This document shows positions 1 to 12,715 of a DNA stretch of 64,000 nt, piece after piece. Position 1 is the stretch's first letter, and each line of letters begins with the position of its first letter. The notes beneath the pieces are model-generated. The model had not been told where the DNA came from. It saw only the letters and a program-made list of their open reading frames with translations, and made no database searches. The stretch is taken from positions 13,782,246-13,846,245 of the forward strand of contig JACDQD010000006.1 of assembly GCA_019843655.1 (NCBI GenBank), in the 5' to 3' direction. A program made the translations under genes and the position numbers. The DNA is from Lethocerus indicus (Eukaryota > Arthropoda > Insecta > Hemiptera > Belostomatidae).

Positions 1-1330
1 CCGTGCATGCAGTGCCATACTCGATTTGCTAGTGGAAGCTGGGACCGGTACAGAAAAAAATGAAGGGCACGTAACACTTCTCAACGCACACGTTACGCGC
101 ACCACTTCCCAAAGTTAATATTTTCTTAATTTTTTTGGACGACTTATCTACAATTTTATTATACTGAAATGTATGACTGGGAAAGTGTCGGGTATTAGCG
201 GATAATATGGGTTTAGTGTGCGAATAAGATGTATAGACGGTACCCTCACAAAAGTGGAGAATGTCCGGGCCCATGAAGCGCGGAGACGATAAAGACAGGA
301 TATCAAACTCGAAGCAGTAAGAAATATGAGAAATTACTATTCGGTCGAGTCTACGGGGCTCGTGTGGGTCGGCCGGCACGCCAAAAAAACCATCCACGTT
401 CCGGGTCTCCCTCTCATAAAACTTTGATTTAAATATTGGATTGTTGAAGATAAAAATGGCGCCGCGGTCATATTTTTCAGTGGTGTGAGCCTTGACCAAA
501 CGAAAGGGTGTCACGTGCCAGTTGACGTCCGGCCACCCAGCAAATAAAAGGCACAGTTCTCAATACTTCAATGAATCTAAAACACTCTTCGGAAATTCTA
601 ATGTGATGAAATTACAATAACACCATCCAGAAACCTGATTGTAAAACAGAACGTTACACAACGTGATCTACCTCACGAAGAACTTATCTTTACCTCATTT
701 TATGCGGATTATTTGCGTTATTGGCTTATGAATTTAATCACTCATTTGAACTAATAGATAGGAAACGGTTCAAGTTATCAAAAGGGGATGAATAATCCGC
801 ATGACATTCGTAAATATTACTGATGGTAATTCCATGAACTCTTCACTTATCTGTAAGATAAAATGCCGAGAAAACATCGAGGAAAATAATTTTGCTATTT
901 GTACGTGATGAAATCAAATCAAAATAACAGATTTTAACGAACGAACCTTTGACCGGTCAAGAATTCAAACGCAAGTCTAAAATTGCTAAAGCCCATGTCA
1001 CAGACAAAAATAGACCATATAATGGGTTTGTATAAAGTCACCAACACCATGAAAATGAATAATAAATTTCTCAATGTTGAATCCCTTGTTTTTACAAGGG
1101 GCAAATTTATACAACCCGAATGAAAATGACGATCGGCCGTCATTAAGAACACAGAAATTTACCAAAACGTAAGAAAATCAATTTATTGAAAGGACGCGGA
1201 TACAGAAGTTCGTACGAAGTCAGGTCCTTGATGACTCCAAGGTAATGCAATATCTCAATTGAGTATGGCGGTTGCGGTCTTTCCCCTGGAGAAAAGAGTG
1301 TGACCGGAGAGCTGGCCGGGGATCGAAGTG

Positions 1331-1456
1331 CAGAGAAGAGAGACGGAGAGAAGAAGTGGAAAGAGAGGGATGAAAAGAGATATAGAGGGAGAATGAGAGA
1401 GCGACAGAGAGGAACAGAGAGGGGGTGGAAGGGGGAGAGAAAGAGAGAGAGGTGGG
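1331..1456 (+). repeat. Purine-rich (GA) tract
   Basis: Imperfect A/G-rich stretch; its reverse-strand reading gives a Ser/Leu/Phe-rich spurious frame. Confidence 0.8.
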
Positions 1457-1835
1457 AGTCATCAATCTGAAGCTGTGGCTTCTGGAATTACCTATCACAG
1501 CGGGACCCCAAAAGTAAGGAAGAACACCTACGTCCAACCTCAGCACACATCAGAAATTGTATTTATACTTTTATAAACAAGGGCAGTTATACTTTTCAAG
1601 CAGCGGTGACAGAAGATTCACATCACATTCAATAACAGATATCTAATTAATATTCGAAAATAAAGGATACCATAAACTGTTATCTGACCGCCATAAACAC
1701 ATCAATAATGGGAAGTTGTCAGCGGGTTGGGCCGATATATATATATGGTATCATTGCCCTGCCATGTTTTTACTAATATATAATAGTCAAATATTCATTC
1801 TTCGGTCATCTAGCATTTGCTTAAGATTATATTAC

Positions 1836-1855
1836 ATACAATATATATATTGTAT
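1836..1855. repeat. 20-base perfect AT palindrome
   Basis: ATACAATATATATATTGTAT reads the same on both strands. Probably a low-complexity product in AT-rich DNA. Confidence 0.8.
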
Positions 1856-1893
1856 ATTTAAATGTCAATATCGGTATTCGTTTGTTGAGCTGT

Positions 1894-1925
1894 GCATAAC
1901 ACTTAACACTGCATAACACTTAACA
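1894..1925 (+). repeat. Short tandem duplication, 17-base unit
   Basis: GCATAACACTTAACACT at 1,894-1,910 is followed directly by a second, nearly complete copy. Confidence 0.8.
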
Positions 1926-4791
1926 TTTGTTAAATGTTGCATTTTGTTGGCAATTGTGACAGACACCGTTCAGGAGGATAAAATATTTCTTGGTGAAGGT
2001 GAACTTTTGTAATGAGTGCGGTTTTCCCCCAAACAACAAACCCCCCTCCCCCCACCAGGTCGAAGGAAACAGTTATCAAACGATAATGCCATTGTCAAAA
2101 TAGGAAATACTAATTGCACTATTTAAGACCATATCGTCATTTCACCCTTAAAAGCTCGCAGCTCCCCTATCCCTAGGCCACTGGGAGGATTTGTCAGAAG
2201 ATGAAAAAAATTAATAGAAGAAACTGAATTTTACAACTTTCCGGGTAGTAGACAGCTAAAGCAAAGCAGTATTCTGAAGAAAAAAGTTTGAAAACATTTA
2301 CCTCCAAATGTTTTACCTGAACGAAATGGCTGCAAAGGGTAAAGGCACCAAGAATGCCTCCAGTGTTTTGCTACATGATGTAATTACACTGGAATTTGTC
2401 AACAGGCTGCTTTAAAACGAGCTCTTTCAAAATTACAACTAACAGATAGTTTTAGGTTTCAATAGCACCTTTCCGGTCTTCCTCTTTTTCACCAACTTTT
2501 CTCACGTTTAATTTGAGTCTCGGATTGGAAATAAACGGACGGCCTTTCGATTCTAACGAATAAGAACCTTCACGGGTTCTTTAAATGAAGGTGACGGATG
2601 GTAGGCTGTGAAAATCCCAGAAATCAAAAGGCAAAATGCGATCCATTCACTGCAGAGAGCCTTCAGGAAGAATCTTCTTTGTAAAATCAGAATTCGGCTG
2701 ACCGTCGGCCGAGGTGTCCATTGTGAGGTTGAACCGAGTGTACAACGGAGGACCATTGCGTATGCCAGTAGCCAAGTGGTTTGGGTTCGTCACATCTTAG
2801 CTCCAATCTCTAAACTGGCACCTGGACCTCCCCCCTCCGCCGCTCCTTCGCCTAACTACCTACTCGGCTCGCAGACGCGTGTTACAAAAAATAACGCACA
2901 CCGGCACAAACACGTAACCCCCTGCCCCTGCTATACTTGCCGCCCCCTCGCATCACTTCTCGGGACGTTTTTGAATTATACGTATCTCCGAATACAGAAT
3001 AGGAGAGACCGAGGGAATGAGGATAACCATTTGTATACCGACGGGAGTGAATATATTACACATTTACTTTAGATAAGTCGAGTAAACAAACAACCCAACC
3101 CTCTACGGGAGCGAAGAAAAAAGTCCGGGAACAGAATGCTTAAATGGTGATACAAGTCGTTTTTTGGTGACCCCCACCACGGGCGACGGCCATTAAAAAG
3201 GAACGATCCCTGTAAACTAAATTTAGAAGGATGCTCACGTTCAAATTTTTCGAGTTGCCCTAACATCAGCAATTAACCGGAGAAAGAACCAAAAAAGATA
3301 ATGCCATTATTACTACAAAATAAAGGTTTTCTGACCGGTTTCTATGGTATCCGTGGCTGTCAGTTCTTTATATACAAAAATAGCGAGTAATTCGAAGTCA
3401 AATTATATAAAGAATGGTCAACTCAACGCACAATTGTTTAGTTTTAATTTTATCTAAAGATCTTAGAAATAAATAATAATTTTGAATTTACGATTCCTTA
3501 AACGATAACTATTTCCAATTACTGGAACTCTATCTTATTACGAAAACTGTTTTGAGCCCCTCCTGGTAAAGAAGGGACCCTCTTCTGGGCAAACCAAATG
3601 GTATCATAAGATACGGTTTCCTTTTCCAAAGGCAATAAATAAAGTGCATATATTCGCAGTAATTACATAAGCTCTAGATATGTCTTAAATGTTACAGTTA
3701 GTTGTCACAACATAAAAGACCACGATCAGGTCTCATTTCGCTTACTTTTCCTTATTTTTTTATAAGGTTCTAATCGTTTTATTGACAGACAAAATAGATG
3801 AGTCGTCCGTGGTTTTTACAGCGCGTACCGAATCCAATCTCTCATTCGGGAAGGACGTAACCCTCAATTTTCGGGACTGGTCCCTAAAAATAAACATTTA
3901 TCGGCACGGCCCAGAAGCATGAAAAAAGGGCTCGGGAATCGAAAAGAGAGCGGATAAAATTGGGAGCGCCGGGGCCGGGAGAAGGGTGAAGGGGGCGGTG
4001 GCTCGGGCTAATAGCTCGAGGATTTATGAATGAAAACCAGTCGGTTGTGTTTTTGCGCCGGTAGCACCGGAAACATGCTGTTTTTATACGGACCAGTGTA
4101 ATGAATCATTTAGCAGGGGCAGCCAGTGGACCCTGCCCACTCGGCCCCCTCCACACGCCACAAGGAAATAGACCCCCATTGAATTAATATTCAATTCATT
4201 TGCCCCCTCACAACTTAAGACCGAGCTCACTCACGTCTATTCAATTAGGAAGCAATTACAATGTTGAATTAAGAAAAGTAAAATTGACCGATTTATAATA
4301 AAGCAATTACCCCCAATCGTCACAATTATGTTTCTTCGTAATATTATAGTAATTACAAGTATCATTAGAGATAATACGTAAGCCAAAATACACAAAAGGT
4401 AAATACGCTCAATTTTAATAAATATAATTTGCTCAATTATAATAAATCGGTTCCTATATTCCTTTTCTTGTTTAAGCCACATCCGTCTGCATAAAAATAA
4501 TACAAAGAAATACAATCGCGATTTAAATGCTTCCTCTTTAAACACACAATATAATAAAGAATTATATGTATATATATACCTCAGACTTATTAAGATGGGA
4601 TTAAGATGTTTTATAAGTAACGGGGAGAGAGACAATCAGCCTTAGAACATGGGCAAACCACATAGAGTGGTGGATTATACGAGTTAAGAAAAAAGGACCA
4701 TTTTTAATTTCTATAAACATTTCAACTTGTACTTTTCAACATTTATTTTTATTGTCAAAATTATAAATACTGTTAAAAATATGTTGTTCCA

Positions 4792-4846
4792 AAGGGAGGG
4801 AGGGAGAGGGAGAGAGAAAGACGAACGGAAAGAGAGAAAGAGACGA
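4792..4846 (+). repeat. Purine-rich (GA) tract
   Basis: Imperfect GGGA/GAGA run, followed to about 5,110 by a GC-balanced stretch with a CATCATCATCACC run (4,945-4,970) and no recognised gene. Confidence 0.75.
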
Positions 4847-6531
4847 ACTTAGTGAGGCTGGATGAGGGGCAGGTGGGGTAGAACACACCGTTATAGTCCG
4901 GCCAGCTTAAGAGGAAACCCAAGGCAGCCACTCCCAGTGGACATCACCGTCATCATCATCACCGCCATCGTCGGCCACCAGGACCAGCCCCGGCAAGCAC
5001 ACACCTCCAATAACCGACAGGTCTAATACTAGACCAAGCCCAGGCAATTAATTGGTCTTTGCCGGAAGGCGCTGCCTCCGGTCGGACTTGGATCGACAAA
5101 GTAATGCACTCTCCGGTATAACATAGCAATAGGATGATATTAATGAAGATTGTTAACAGATCTTCTCCCGGTACGTCGACAGTGCTACCACAAAGAATTC
5201 AATACATCTGTTGGGTCCTGATATCCATCGATAAACAATTCAACCCATAAGACCCTGCTTTAATCATCCATTAATCGTCCATTTATCACCTGTTAATTTG
5301 ATAGAATAGAGATATAGTGCGTTTGAATTCCAGTATGATCTACGTGAATTTGCGGATGTTTTTGATATTATTTAATATTTCTAACACAGAGTAAATTTTA
5401 AATATTAAGCACGCGGTATAATTTAGGTCAAATTCCCTTCCTAATAGAAACGATCGAGGAGAAAGTGTTATGTTTTCACTCTCTAGGAAGCCGAACCCAT
5501 GGACCAAAGTAAAGAAACAAGATTAATTTTCAAATTTTGAAATAAAAACGCGAATTTTTAAACACAATATATATTTGATAAAATTATTAATGTTATTAAG
5601 GCAATACCACGTGTTACTACAAAGCGGCAAACATTTTTATAAAATTCTGAAATACATTAAGCTAGAGGTTGTAAAGTTGTGAATTTCAACAAGTCCATTT
5701 CCACTGAGTGCATTAGGTATACATCGATTTGGGTCAGCGACCCTTTTTGCAGCTTGGTATCGCGTATCCCATTCTCGAAGTATCCATTACTGCGAAAACT
5801 AGTGGCCATTGTAATTCCCCGTGAAGTACCTGGCCGCTATCCGTGTCCATTGTATTATTTTCGAACGGACTTCAAAAGGCCGGTGTATTAAAAGGGTTTC
5901 GTTACCCGGTCGTTTTCAAAAATTCAAAAGGATAGGTAACACATCCTTCCCCAATTCGAATCCCGTTCCTTAGCGTGTCCCTTGTAACAATTTTTTGACC
6001 GCTTACCGAACCGATTTAATGACCAACAATGGTGCGTCGTTTTCCACATTATCCAAAGGTGAAGAAAGCCTAATGTAGTTTTAATATTTTGTCAACAACT
6101 TTCCGAATATTCATGTACCATTCAAATAAAATATCAATTATAAGCCCCGTTACATTAATTTCACTCATTTTGGTAAATGGATATTACTAAATGGAAAAGA
6201 TGTTTCAAATTCAATTCCTTGGATGCCCTTGAAAAAATAACGCCTGGAGTTGCCCATTGAGGAAACAGGTACAAAACGTACCTGCAAACGTTGCCAATTA
6301 TAAGAATACTATAATTTATAAGAAGGATAGTAGGAGGAGGAGGCAGACTAAAGATAAAGAGAATGAGGAAGACTGGCGTCGGGGGACTCGAGGGATCCCC
6401 CCAACTACCTGCACACCGTACAATTAAATAAATAAAATTATATTCCTTTAGGAATTGGAAAACGCCCACTGAATAGACAAAAATTGCTATTCCATTACTG
6501 CTTCCCCATAATAAGAAGGAGTTTCCCTCTA

Positions 6532-6534
<3 letters not shown>

Positions 6535-6595
<61 letters not shown>

Positions 6596-6606
6596 TCTCT
6601 CACTCT
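6535..6606 (+). repeat. (CT)n microsatellite
   Basis: Nearly pure CT dinucleotide run with short interruptions at both ends. Confidence 0.95.
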
Positions 6607-8060
6607 CAGGTATATTGCATTAGTGAATCTGTTTATAATGAATCATTACTGTGAGTGTCACTCCCTTTTTGAAATACGACAAGCATGTAAATCACGACCC
6701 ACCAACAGTCACGTATATATACCTCAAAAACATTACCATAATCGAAGTAATGGCCAAAATATATACTCCCCATTTCGAGGGGAAGCGCGCCTATTGATTT
6801 CTTTCTTTCGCTATGCGTCCTGAGAATGAAATGTAGACCATAAATCTCCAATAAAATGAGTATAGAATTTTAGCGCCCTTCAAGAAGGCTCGGGGGGCTA
6901 CAATAGCGGCCCACAGTAGGGACGTTCTACAATAAAGTCTATACCTGTATAATATTTGAATGGCACGAATATTGGTTATAACAGGACTTGGAGTGCGGGG
7001 AATGAAAAGTTGAATGAGAAGAGCTGGCGCCAGAACATCCTCTCTGTACCTGACGAGCCAACCGGCGGTTACATAAAGGTAGAGTTATATAAATTGTATA
7101 TAACAGAAAAAGTTTTTTTTTCATTTCTGAACGGATGCCAACAAAACCAGTTATCAGTCTTGCTAAATTATGTACTGAAACGAATACGTTACTCGACAAT
7201 AGTAGAGTTTCATGAACCATTTTCATCAGTTCCAAATTAAACCATTAAAATTAAATTCTGTTCTTGTATTCCCTAACCATGGAATTTTCCATTTATTTCT
7301 CACTATTATTGAGTTCGATTTTCAACCAGATATAAAGAAAAATAAATAATACCTAAGTTTGGGCTATGAACTTTTATCGATACTGGTATATATTATTTAT
7401 AATTACACTGTGTTCCATATTCCAGTTTTTCATATTTAGTTTGAAATTCTAGTCATGCGTGCAGGCACCGTGCGATGAGATAAACGCATCGACATCAAGC
7501 GGTGTTTCCTCTGATAAGTCCAATTTCTCGAAGGAGATTGCCGGGAGGAGAAAAAGGAGATACAGGGGCCGCTACCTGGGGAAGCCGGGCCCGGGTAATT
7601 ACAACAGGAAACAGAGAATTGCCAGTTACATCAAGTCCAACCTTAATATACTGCTCCAAATTGGGAGCCGGTCTAACGACGGTCCGGTACCGAATTAAGG
7701 GAAAACTGCCCAAATATTAGGAAATAAAAAGTTAGCGCCCGACCCCGTGGGAATGGCGGCCCTGTTTTTTACCGAACCCCCGACTCCGGTACACGTGCCC
7801 CGACCTGACAATCTTCCCTTCCAAATGACAGCCCACTTGGTACAGAACATGGGAGGGTATAACGGAAATACTTAATTTTAAATTCGGTTTTTCCAAGAAA
7901 TTCCCGAAAACACCCTGTCGTCTTACCGCTCAATTCCCAGCCCCCTCTCCCCACAATACACATCGACCATTTACAGCACACTTCCACGAACATTTTGGCC
8001 ACAACGAAAAATTCTTTTCGTTTAACTTGTGCCACAGAAAGTATTATCAGTTCCAAAATA

Positions 8061-8062
<2 letters not shown>

Positions 8063-8123
<61 letters not shown>
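8063..8123 (+). repeat. (AT)n microsatellite
   Basis: Pure AT dinucleotide run of about 60 bases. Confidence 0.95.
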
Positions 8124-8124
<1 letters not shown>

Positions 8125-9083
8125 TTTTTTAATTACATAGAACTTAATTTATTACACATCTCGGACTGATTACACTTCTTAAAATAGATGCAAGCATCAT
8201 CAGTTGTTAAAATGATTATCACATTGCTTGTCTTTTTCTGTATCGATAGAGATAAAATTAATTTATCAAGTACTCGAAATTATGAATATAAAAGCACAAT
8301 AGGTAAAAATTCAGTAATTTAGTGAAATTGTCTAAATCTTTACTACCGAATTTGCCCTGTGTGAATAGTTCACGAAACGGAGGTAAGGAGGGGGTGGTTC
8401 GTACATAACAGTGATCCCAAAGGTACAGAGGACAAGGATGTCAACAAACACGTCCAACCGAATCTTATCTGCTTGTCGATAGTCCGTATCGAAACTCAAA
8501 CTGACACACTTCCTGTTCCAAAAGGGGAGCATTAAAAAAAAGTTCACAGATGTGCACGCCTCAAAACCGAGCGTAAACACAAGTTAAACGTTTTCACATG
8601 CCGGAGACCTGAATAGGACCAACGGGAATGTGAGTTCTGCGCTCACAGAGGAAAAACACAAGATATTTATTTCACGCCTCCAAAAGGCCATAATTCAAAG
8701 ACGGCCCTAATTTCGGTTCCGGAGAACGGTTAATCTCGGGCTTAAAAAATGTTCCGGAAAAATTGTACTTTTTGCGGTATACCTGGAACACATCTGCCTC
8801 TCCCCGCCCCAGCCTAGCACAGAAATACCTAGCAGAGCGCTAATCTACTCCGAGATTTGTTCCAAGAAACCTTTCCCGACTGAACTGTAACAGAAATTAC
8901 CTCTAAACTGCGGTCAATTTTTTTTAACGATGGCTAAACCGGAGGAAATATGCGCGTCGGACGAATCATGAAATTAGTGGACAAAGAAATGGGGAGAAGG
9001 GAGAGTGCAGTTAGGCCGGCATTCCTGCACCGACGGTTGCAGGATGCGCCGCCCGCCCTTTTCAAATATTTTAGGCCAAAGCT

Positions 9084-9178
9084 TAAATTAAAAATATCGA
9101 CTGCCGGGCTTTCGGAAAGGGGCCGTAAATTAAAACCCACGCAGTCCGACTCCCCTTACCCTGGAGGAATATTTTAAT
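9084..9178 (+). repeat. Diverged dispersed repeat, copy A
   Basis: Shares its two ends and middle with 9,969-10,102: both begin AAATTAAAA, then carry ACTG...TTTCG(G/A)AAAGGGG, AATTA-AACCCACGC and a final AGGAAT(A/G)TTTTAAT. Copy B has a G-rich insertion of about 40 bases between the second and third blocks. Family unknown. Confidence 0.6.
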
Positions 9179-9968
9179 ATAGCGTACGATTTGACGTCAT
9201 CTCGGTAAGAATGTTGTGAAAATAAATCAAATATTCTAATACCGGACCCGTGATCGAACAGTTCGATTTTAGATTGTTACTTCGAAATATAGAAACGTTG
9301 TTAACAACCGGCTCCGCCAGGGCATGCACTCGATGTAATATACAATTCTGATGAGACTAATATAAATTTTCAAATCGCAATTTTACCCCCACTTTTATGG
9401 CGGTAAAAAGGGCTTACAGCAGGTGTCATTAAAAGTTAGAGAAACATCGGTGGATTATCCGCCAATCTGTGTATTTTCTACTAATTCAGTTTGTTAACAA
9501 TTATTCCAATAAATGAATCAATTAAGCGGGTATAAATTGTTATTTGAAATAGTACCTACAAGCGCTCGAATGATTGGTCTGGGACAGTCCGACAAAATAT
9601 TTGTCTAAATAATACTGGACAGTGACCTCAGAATGTTAAATATAATAATACTATTTTGTGCTATCCACTACGAAAGTATTCGTAGAGATATTAAAACGAA
9701 ATATATAAACATTTAAAAGAGAAAATGCATTTAGTATATGTACATTTAAAATATAGTGGATGTAAGTTCATTGGCTAAATTGGAGACGTTTTAGCGGATA
9801 CAGCGTTTATAAAACTGACTTCATTTACATTTCAATAATACCTCTTCTTCACAATCGTAGACTAGAGTCGCGGGTTCATTACACGGACGCGGCCACTGTA
9901 ATTGATTCCGTCATAAAATACGAGGACAGGAAAAAACTTGTTTATTTAATGTTTTCTTATTAAATGTT

Positions 9969-10102
9969 TAAATTAAAAGTATTCCTACTGGTTTTCGAAA
10001 GGGGAGTGACTTGGGGGGGCGGGCGGGGTGGTTGGGGAGGGAGGGCCGGAAATTATACCCACGCGGTTCGAGTTCAGATGCCCTACAGGAATGTTTTAAT
10101 GC
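9969..10102 (+). repeat. Diverged dispersed repeat, copy B
   Basis: Partner of 9,084-9,178. Contains the same ordered blocks, interrupted by a G-rich stretch around 10,010-10,050. The segment GGTTCGAGTTC resembles a pol III B box, and the matching segment in copy A (AGTCCGACTCC) also does. A tRNA-derived short interspersed element is therefore possible, but I see no A box. Confidence 0.55.
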
Positions 10103-11729
10103 GTTGTATGCTCCAAACTCTCGACAGAACACAATTCCCACTACAATTTCGGACTGCCCACGAAATTTCTGAAAACCCTCGGCGCACAATGTCTAAAGTG
10201 TACTTCAGTAAAAGCCTTGGCCAGTGAGTGAAATTGGCCTGTACTAAATGAGAACCATTCGGGTTGCCTAACGCCGTTGAACCTTCGGAACACCGTTGGC
10301 ATATCGTCACAAACGTTCGATCCCAATAGAAAATAAATAGGGACTTTGTTTAACTCTTAAAAACCTCGCTTTACGCGCTTGTACATCACAGTATGTATTT
10401 ATTCAGTTGCACCCTCATGTACTGAATTCGCAAGTAGCTAAGGGCATTGAAATATGAATTCATAATCGATATTTTTTTCTAAGACCACCTTTCCTAAAGG
10501 AGAAGCGCTCGGCGAGCGTTTAAAGGAAGTGACCAGTTCACAGTCATTGACCCCTCGGACTACCCTACACCCCGAAGGCTTACTATCAATGATTTAGCTT
10601 GTTCAATCACACATATGTAACAACCGTTATCAATTAAATTCTTTATGTACATACGGATTTTTTATGCATCCTCCCATACGGTAGACATGGGAATGTTTTC
10701 TACCATTCACGTACGGAAAACCGAAAAAATGGATTAAGATGAATTAACGCATTTTCACTGATCCCGCATATCAACATCTTATAAATACAATAGTACTCGA
10801 TCAATATATATTTATAATTATATATTATTCTATATATACTAATTATTATTAAAAATAACCGTTAAAAACTAGGTAATAGATAATACTTGATTAAATATAG
10901 GAAAACAAACATAATTGTATGCTTTGCATTTTATCCTTTTGCACTCACCAGTAGATTAATTAAACAAATACAATTTTTATCTAATCAAAGTCCCTAAAGC
11001 TAAAGGAATATACCAGCGTCCGAATAGTTCAGGTGGTCCTTTCCGGTCACTTATTTCACGATCCTGTACTCAATGCTATATCATGTAAAATAGCATACCG
11101 CATTAATTAGAACTGGAAACTTCGTTTATGGATGTGCGTGAACTATTATTATTACTTCCGGTTGGTGGGTTCAAGAAAATAAACAGAAAAAATTAACGAC
11201 ATCCGGAAAGTCGGATAAAGTGTAAATTAATAATCAATTAAATAAGCCCAAACAGTCAGGAAGGGGCAGTGAACCAAAATAAAAGAACGGTGGATGAGAG
11301 GGGGCCATCAATCTAAATAAATAGTTTTAAATACACCTGTCACATTTCTCAGGGCATTTCCGATAAAACGATCACTAAAATCTCACAGAGAAACCGAGCG
11401 GCACTTGTTCGTGGGCAGCGAAGTTTTGAAATAGCACTTTTCTCGCTAATTTAACCTCAGCTAGACCAGTATCAGTAACAGCCCCTGACTAATGCCTCAC
11501 TAATCTACTGACAAGAGAGCTAGTTAAGGTAGACCAAATCTGATGATTGCAAGAATGGAAATCTAAATGCATTTCTCACGAAATGTTGCATATTCGTATC
11601 GCGGGGCCCTGAGAAATTCTGCGGCTAATTGAAAAATGGTGTCGACTTCCGCTTTGAATACAAAATCGACTGAGGAAGGACGAGCTGCGCCGCCGCACGG
11701 GATATCCGGTGTACGGGATTCGTTCGAGA

Positions 11730-11745
11730 TTAATTATGTAATTAA
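11730..11745. promoter_or_regulatory. Inverted pair of TAAT homeodomain-type sites
   Basis: TTAATTA and TAATTAA face each other with a 2-base spacer inside a block (11,580-11,850) that is otherwise GC-balanced. TAATTA is the core bound by many homeodomain proteins, including paired-class dimers. Binding here is inference. Confidence 0.25.
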
Positions 11746-12183
11746 GATGCCGTGTATATTTTGTCGGACGTTCGTATTCGGCCGAAGAATTCGAGAAACG
11801 TCCATTAAGCGTTTAACTTTGCGCTGCCGGACACGCTGAACATAATTGCCGTTACCGTTGTCGAAATGTTTCATTCTAAGCTCGACACCCAAGAAACAGG
11901 TCAAACACACTGCTATTGTTCTATCTTCCTGTAATTCAACAACAATGTTGGCTACATAATAAAACCAAATGATGTCTAAAAATTGAGCCTCATTCGTATT
12001 CCAATACTATTCACTACTAGTGCTGTTCAACAGAATGGGATTTTGGGTCAATTTTCTAAAAATTGTATCGGAAATAAGAAAAGTTATTGTGCCGGATTTT
12101 GCATAAAATATGCAACAACATTTCAATTCATTACTTGTTCTTAACATATTATTATTATGAGAGTAACAAAAAATGATTCCTAC

Positions 12184-12368
12184 CTCCCAGTGGCTGAAGA
12201 TGAGTTGTGGGCTAGCCAATCCGGATGTCTGTTTCCTTATTTCCTGGGAGAACGAGAAACTCTCGATGACCGGGAGTACCGCGGTTACATTGAAGCTGGC
12301 AGAGCCCTGGGTCATGTCTCCGTGTAAAACGCGACCCTGTCGCCTGCCCAGTACTGCGTACATTTTAC
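12184..12368 (-). CDS. EFL1: Lone exon of elongation factor-like GTPase 1 (EFL1/Ria1)
   Basis: Read on the minus strand, a 3' splice site TTCCTTACAG is followed by 185 bases and a donor GTAGGA. The exon enters after the first base of a codon and then encodes 61 intact residues. It includes [14 protein letters not shown], the stretch [17 protein letters not shown] and the end [15 protein letters not shown]. This is the signature near the C-terminus of EFL1, in the EF-2-like domain V region just before the conserved tail. EFL1 is a cytosolic GTPase that works with SBDS to release eIF6 from new 60S ribosomal subunits. The family normally has over 1,000 residues. I searched by eye for the next conserved segment (WVPTTEEEY type) below 12,184, and for the preceding segment and the GTPase motifs above 12,368, and found none. 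It is either one exon of a gene with very large introns or an isolated duplicated exon. Confidence 0.82.
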
Positions 12369-12492
12369 CTGTAAGGAATACAAAGTTGCAGTAATATTAA
12401 GTGGAGAAAATACAGTAATGCCGGATTCATTAATTTATTGCAGATTTCGTGTGTTTCTGTCTCCTCTCGCTGAGTTGGTCTTTTTCTAGAAC

Positions 12493-12518
12493 GGTTTCAG
12501 GTGCCTCGCCATCTTCAG
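12493..12518 (-). ncRNA. Hammerhead-ribozyme-like core in the Penelope-like element
   Basis: On the minus strand CTGAAGA (12,518-12,512) fits the first hammerhead core element CUGANGA. After 13 bases, GAAAC follows, as required for the second core element. Its place, downstream of the endonuclease in the element's 3' part, is where such motifs occur in Penelope-like elements. The intervening stem II pairs poorly (about two G-C pairs), and I cannot fix stems I and III, so this copy is probably a degenerate relic. Confidence 0.35.
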
Positions 12519-12715
12519 CAGCAGCAGCACTTTGGTACTTTGGATGTTTTTTGGCCATCCTCACTGCACTGTCACTGTCACTTGTACTGTGGTGGTTGTC
12601 TGTGTGTCGCGTGTATATGTGTCTTGTTATTGTGTTTTTCGGGATGTCGTTTGTGTTCTTTGGGTTGGGAGGGATTGTGTTAATGTTTGATTATCGGTCA
12701 AAATAAGGGGTGTGG

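Larger units (their letters stand above)
1..12183. other. Unannotated 5' region of the window
   Basis: Apart from the listed repeats I see no gene. Open frames such as 29-514 (minus, 161 codons) and 2,608-3,072 (plus, 154 codons) match no family I know and lie within what chance gives in 64 kb. If EFL1 is an intact gene, this stretch should be its 3'-side intron or contain its final exon; I could not find the conserved tail here. Confidence 0.6.

Noticed and set aside
29..514. 161-codon open frame on the minus strand, the longest in the window
   Set aside because: No recognisable domain and no supporting signals. About one frame of this length is not surprising in 64 kb read six ways.
12449..12706. 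Hydrophobic plus-strand frame over the Penelope-like element
   Set aside because: It is the antisense of the element's 3' part and has no independent support.
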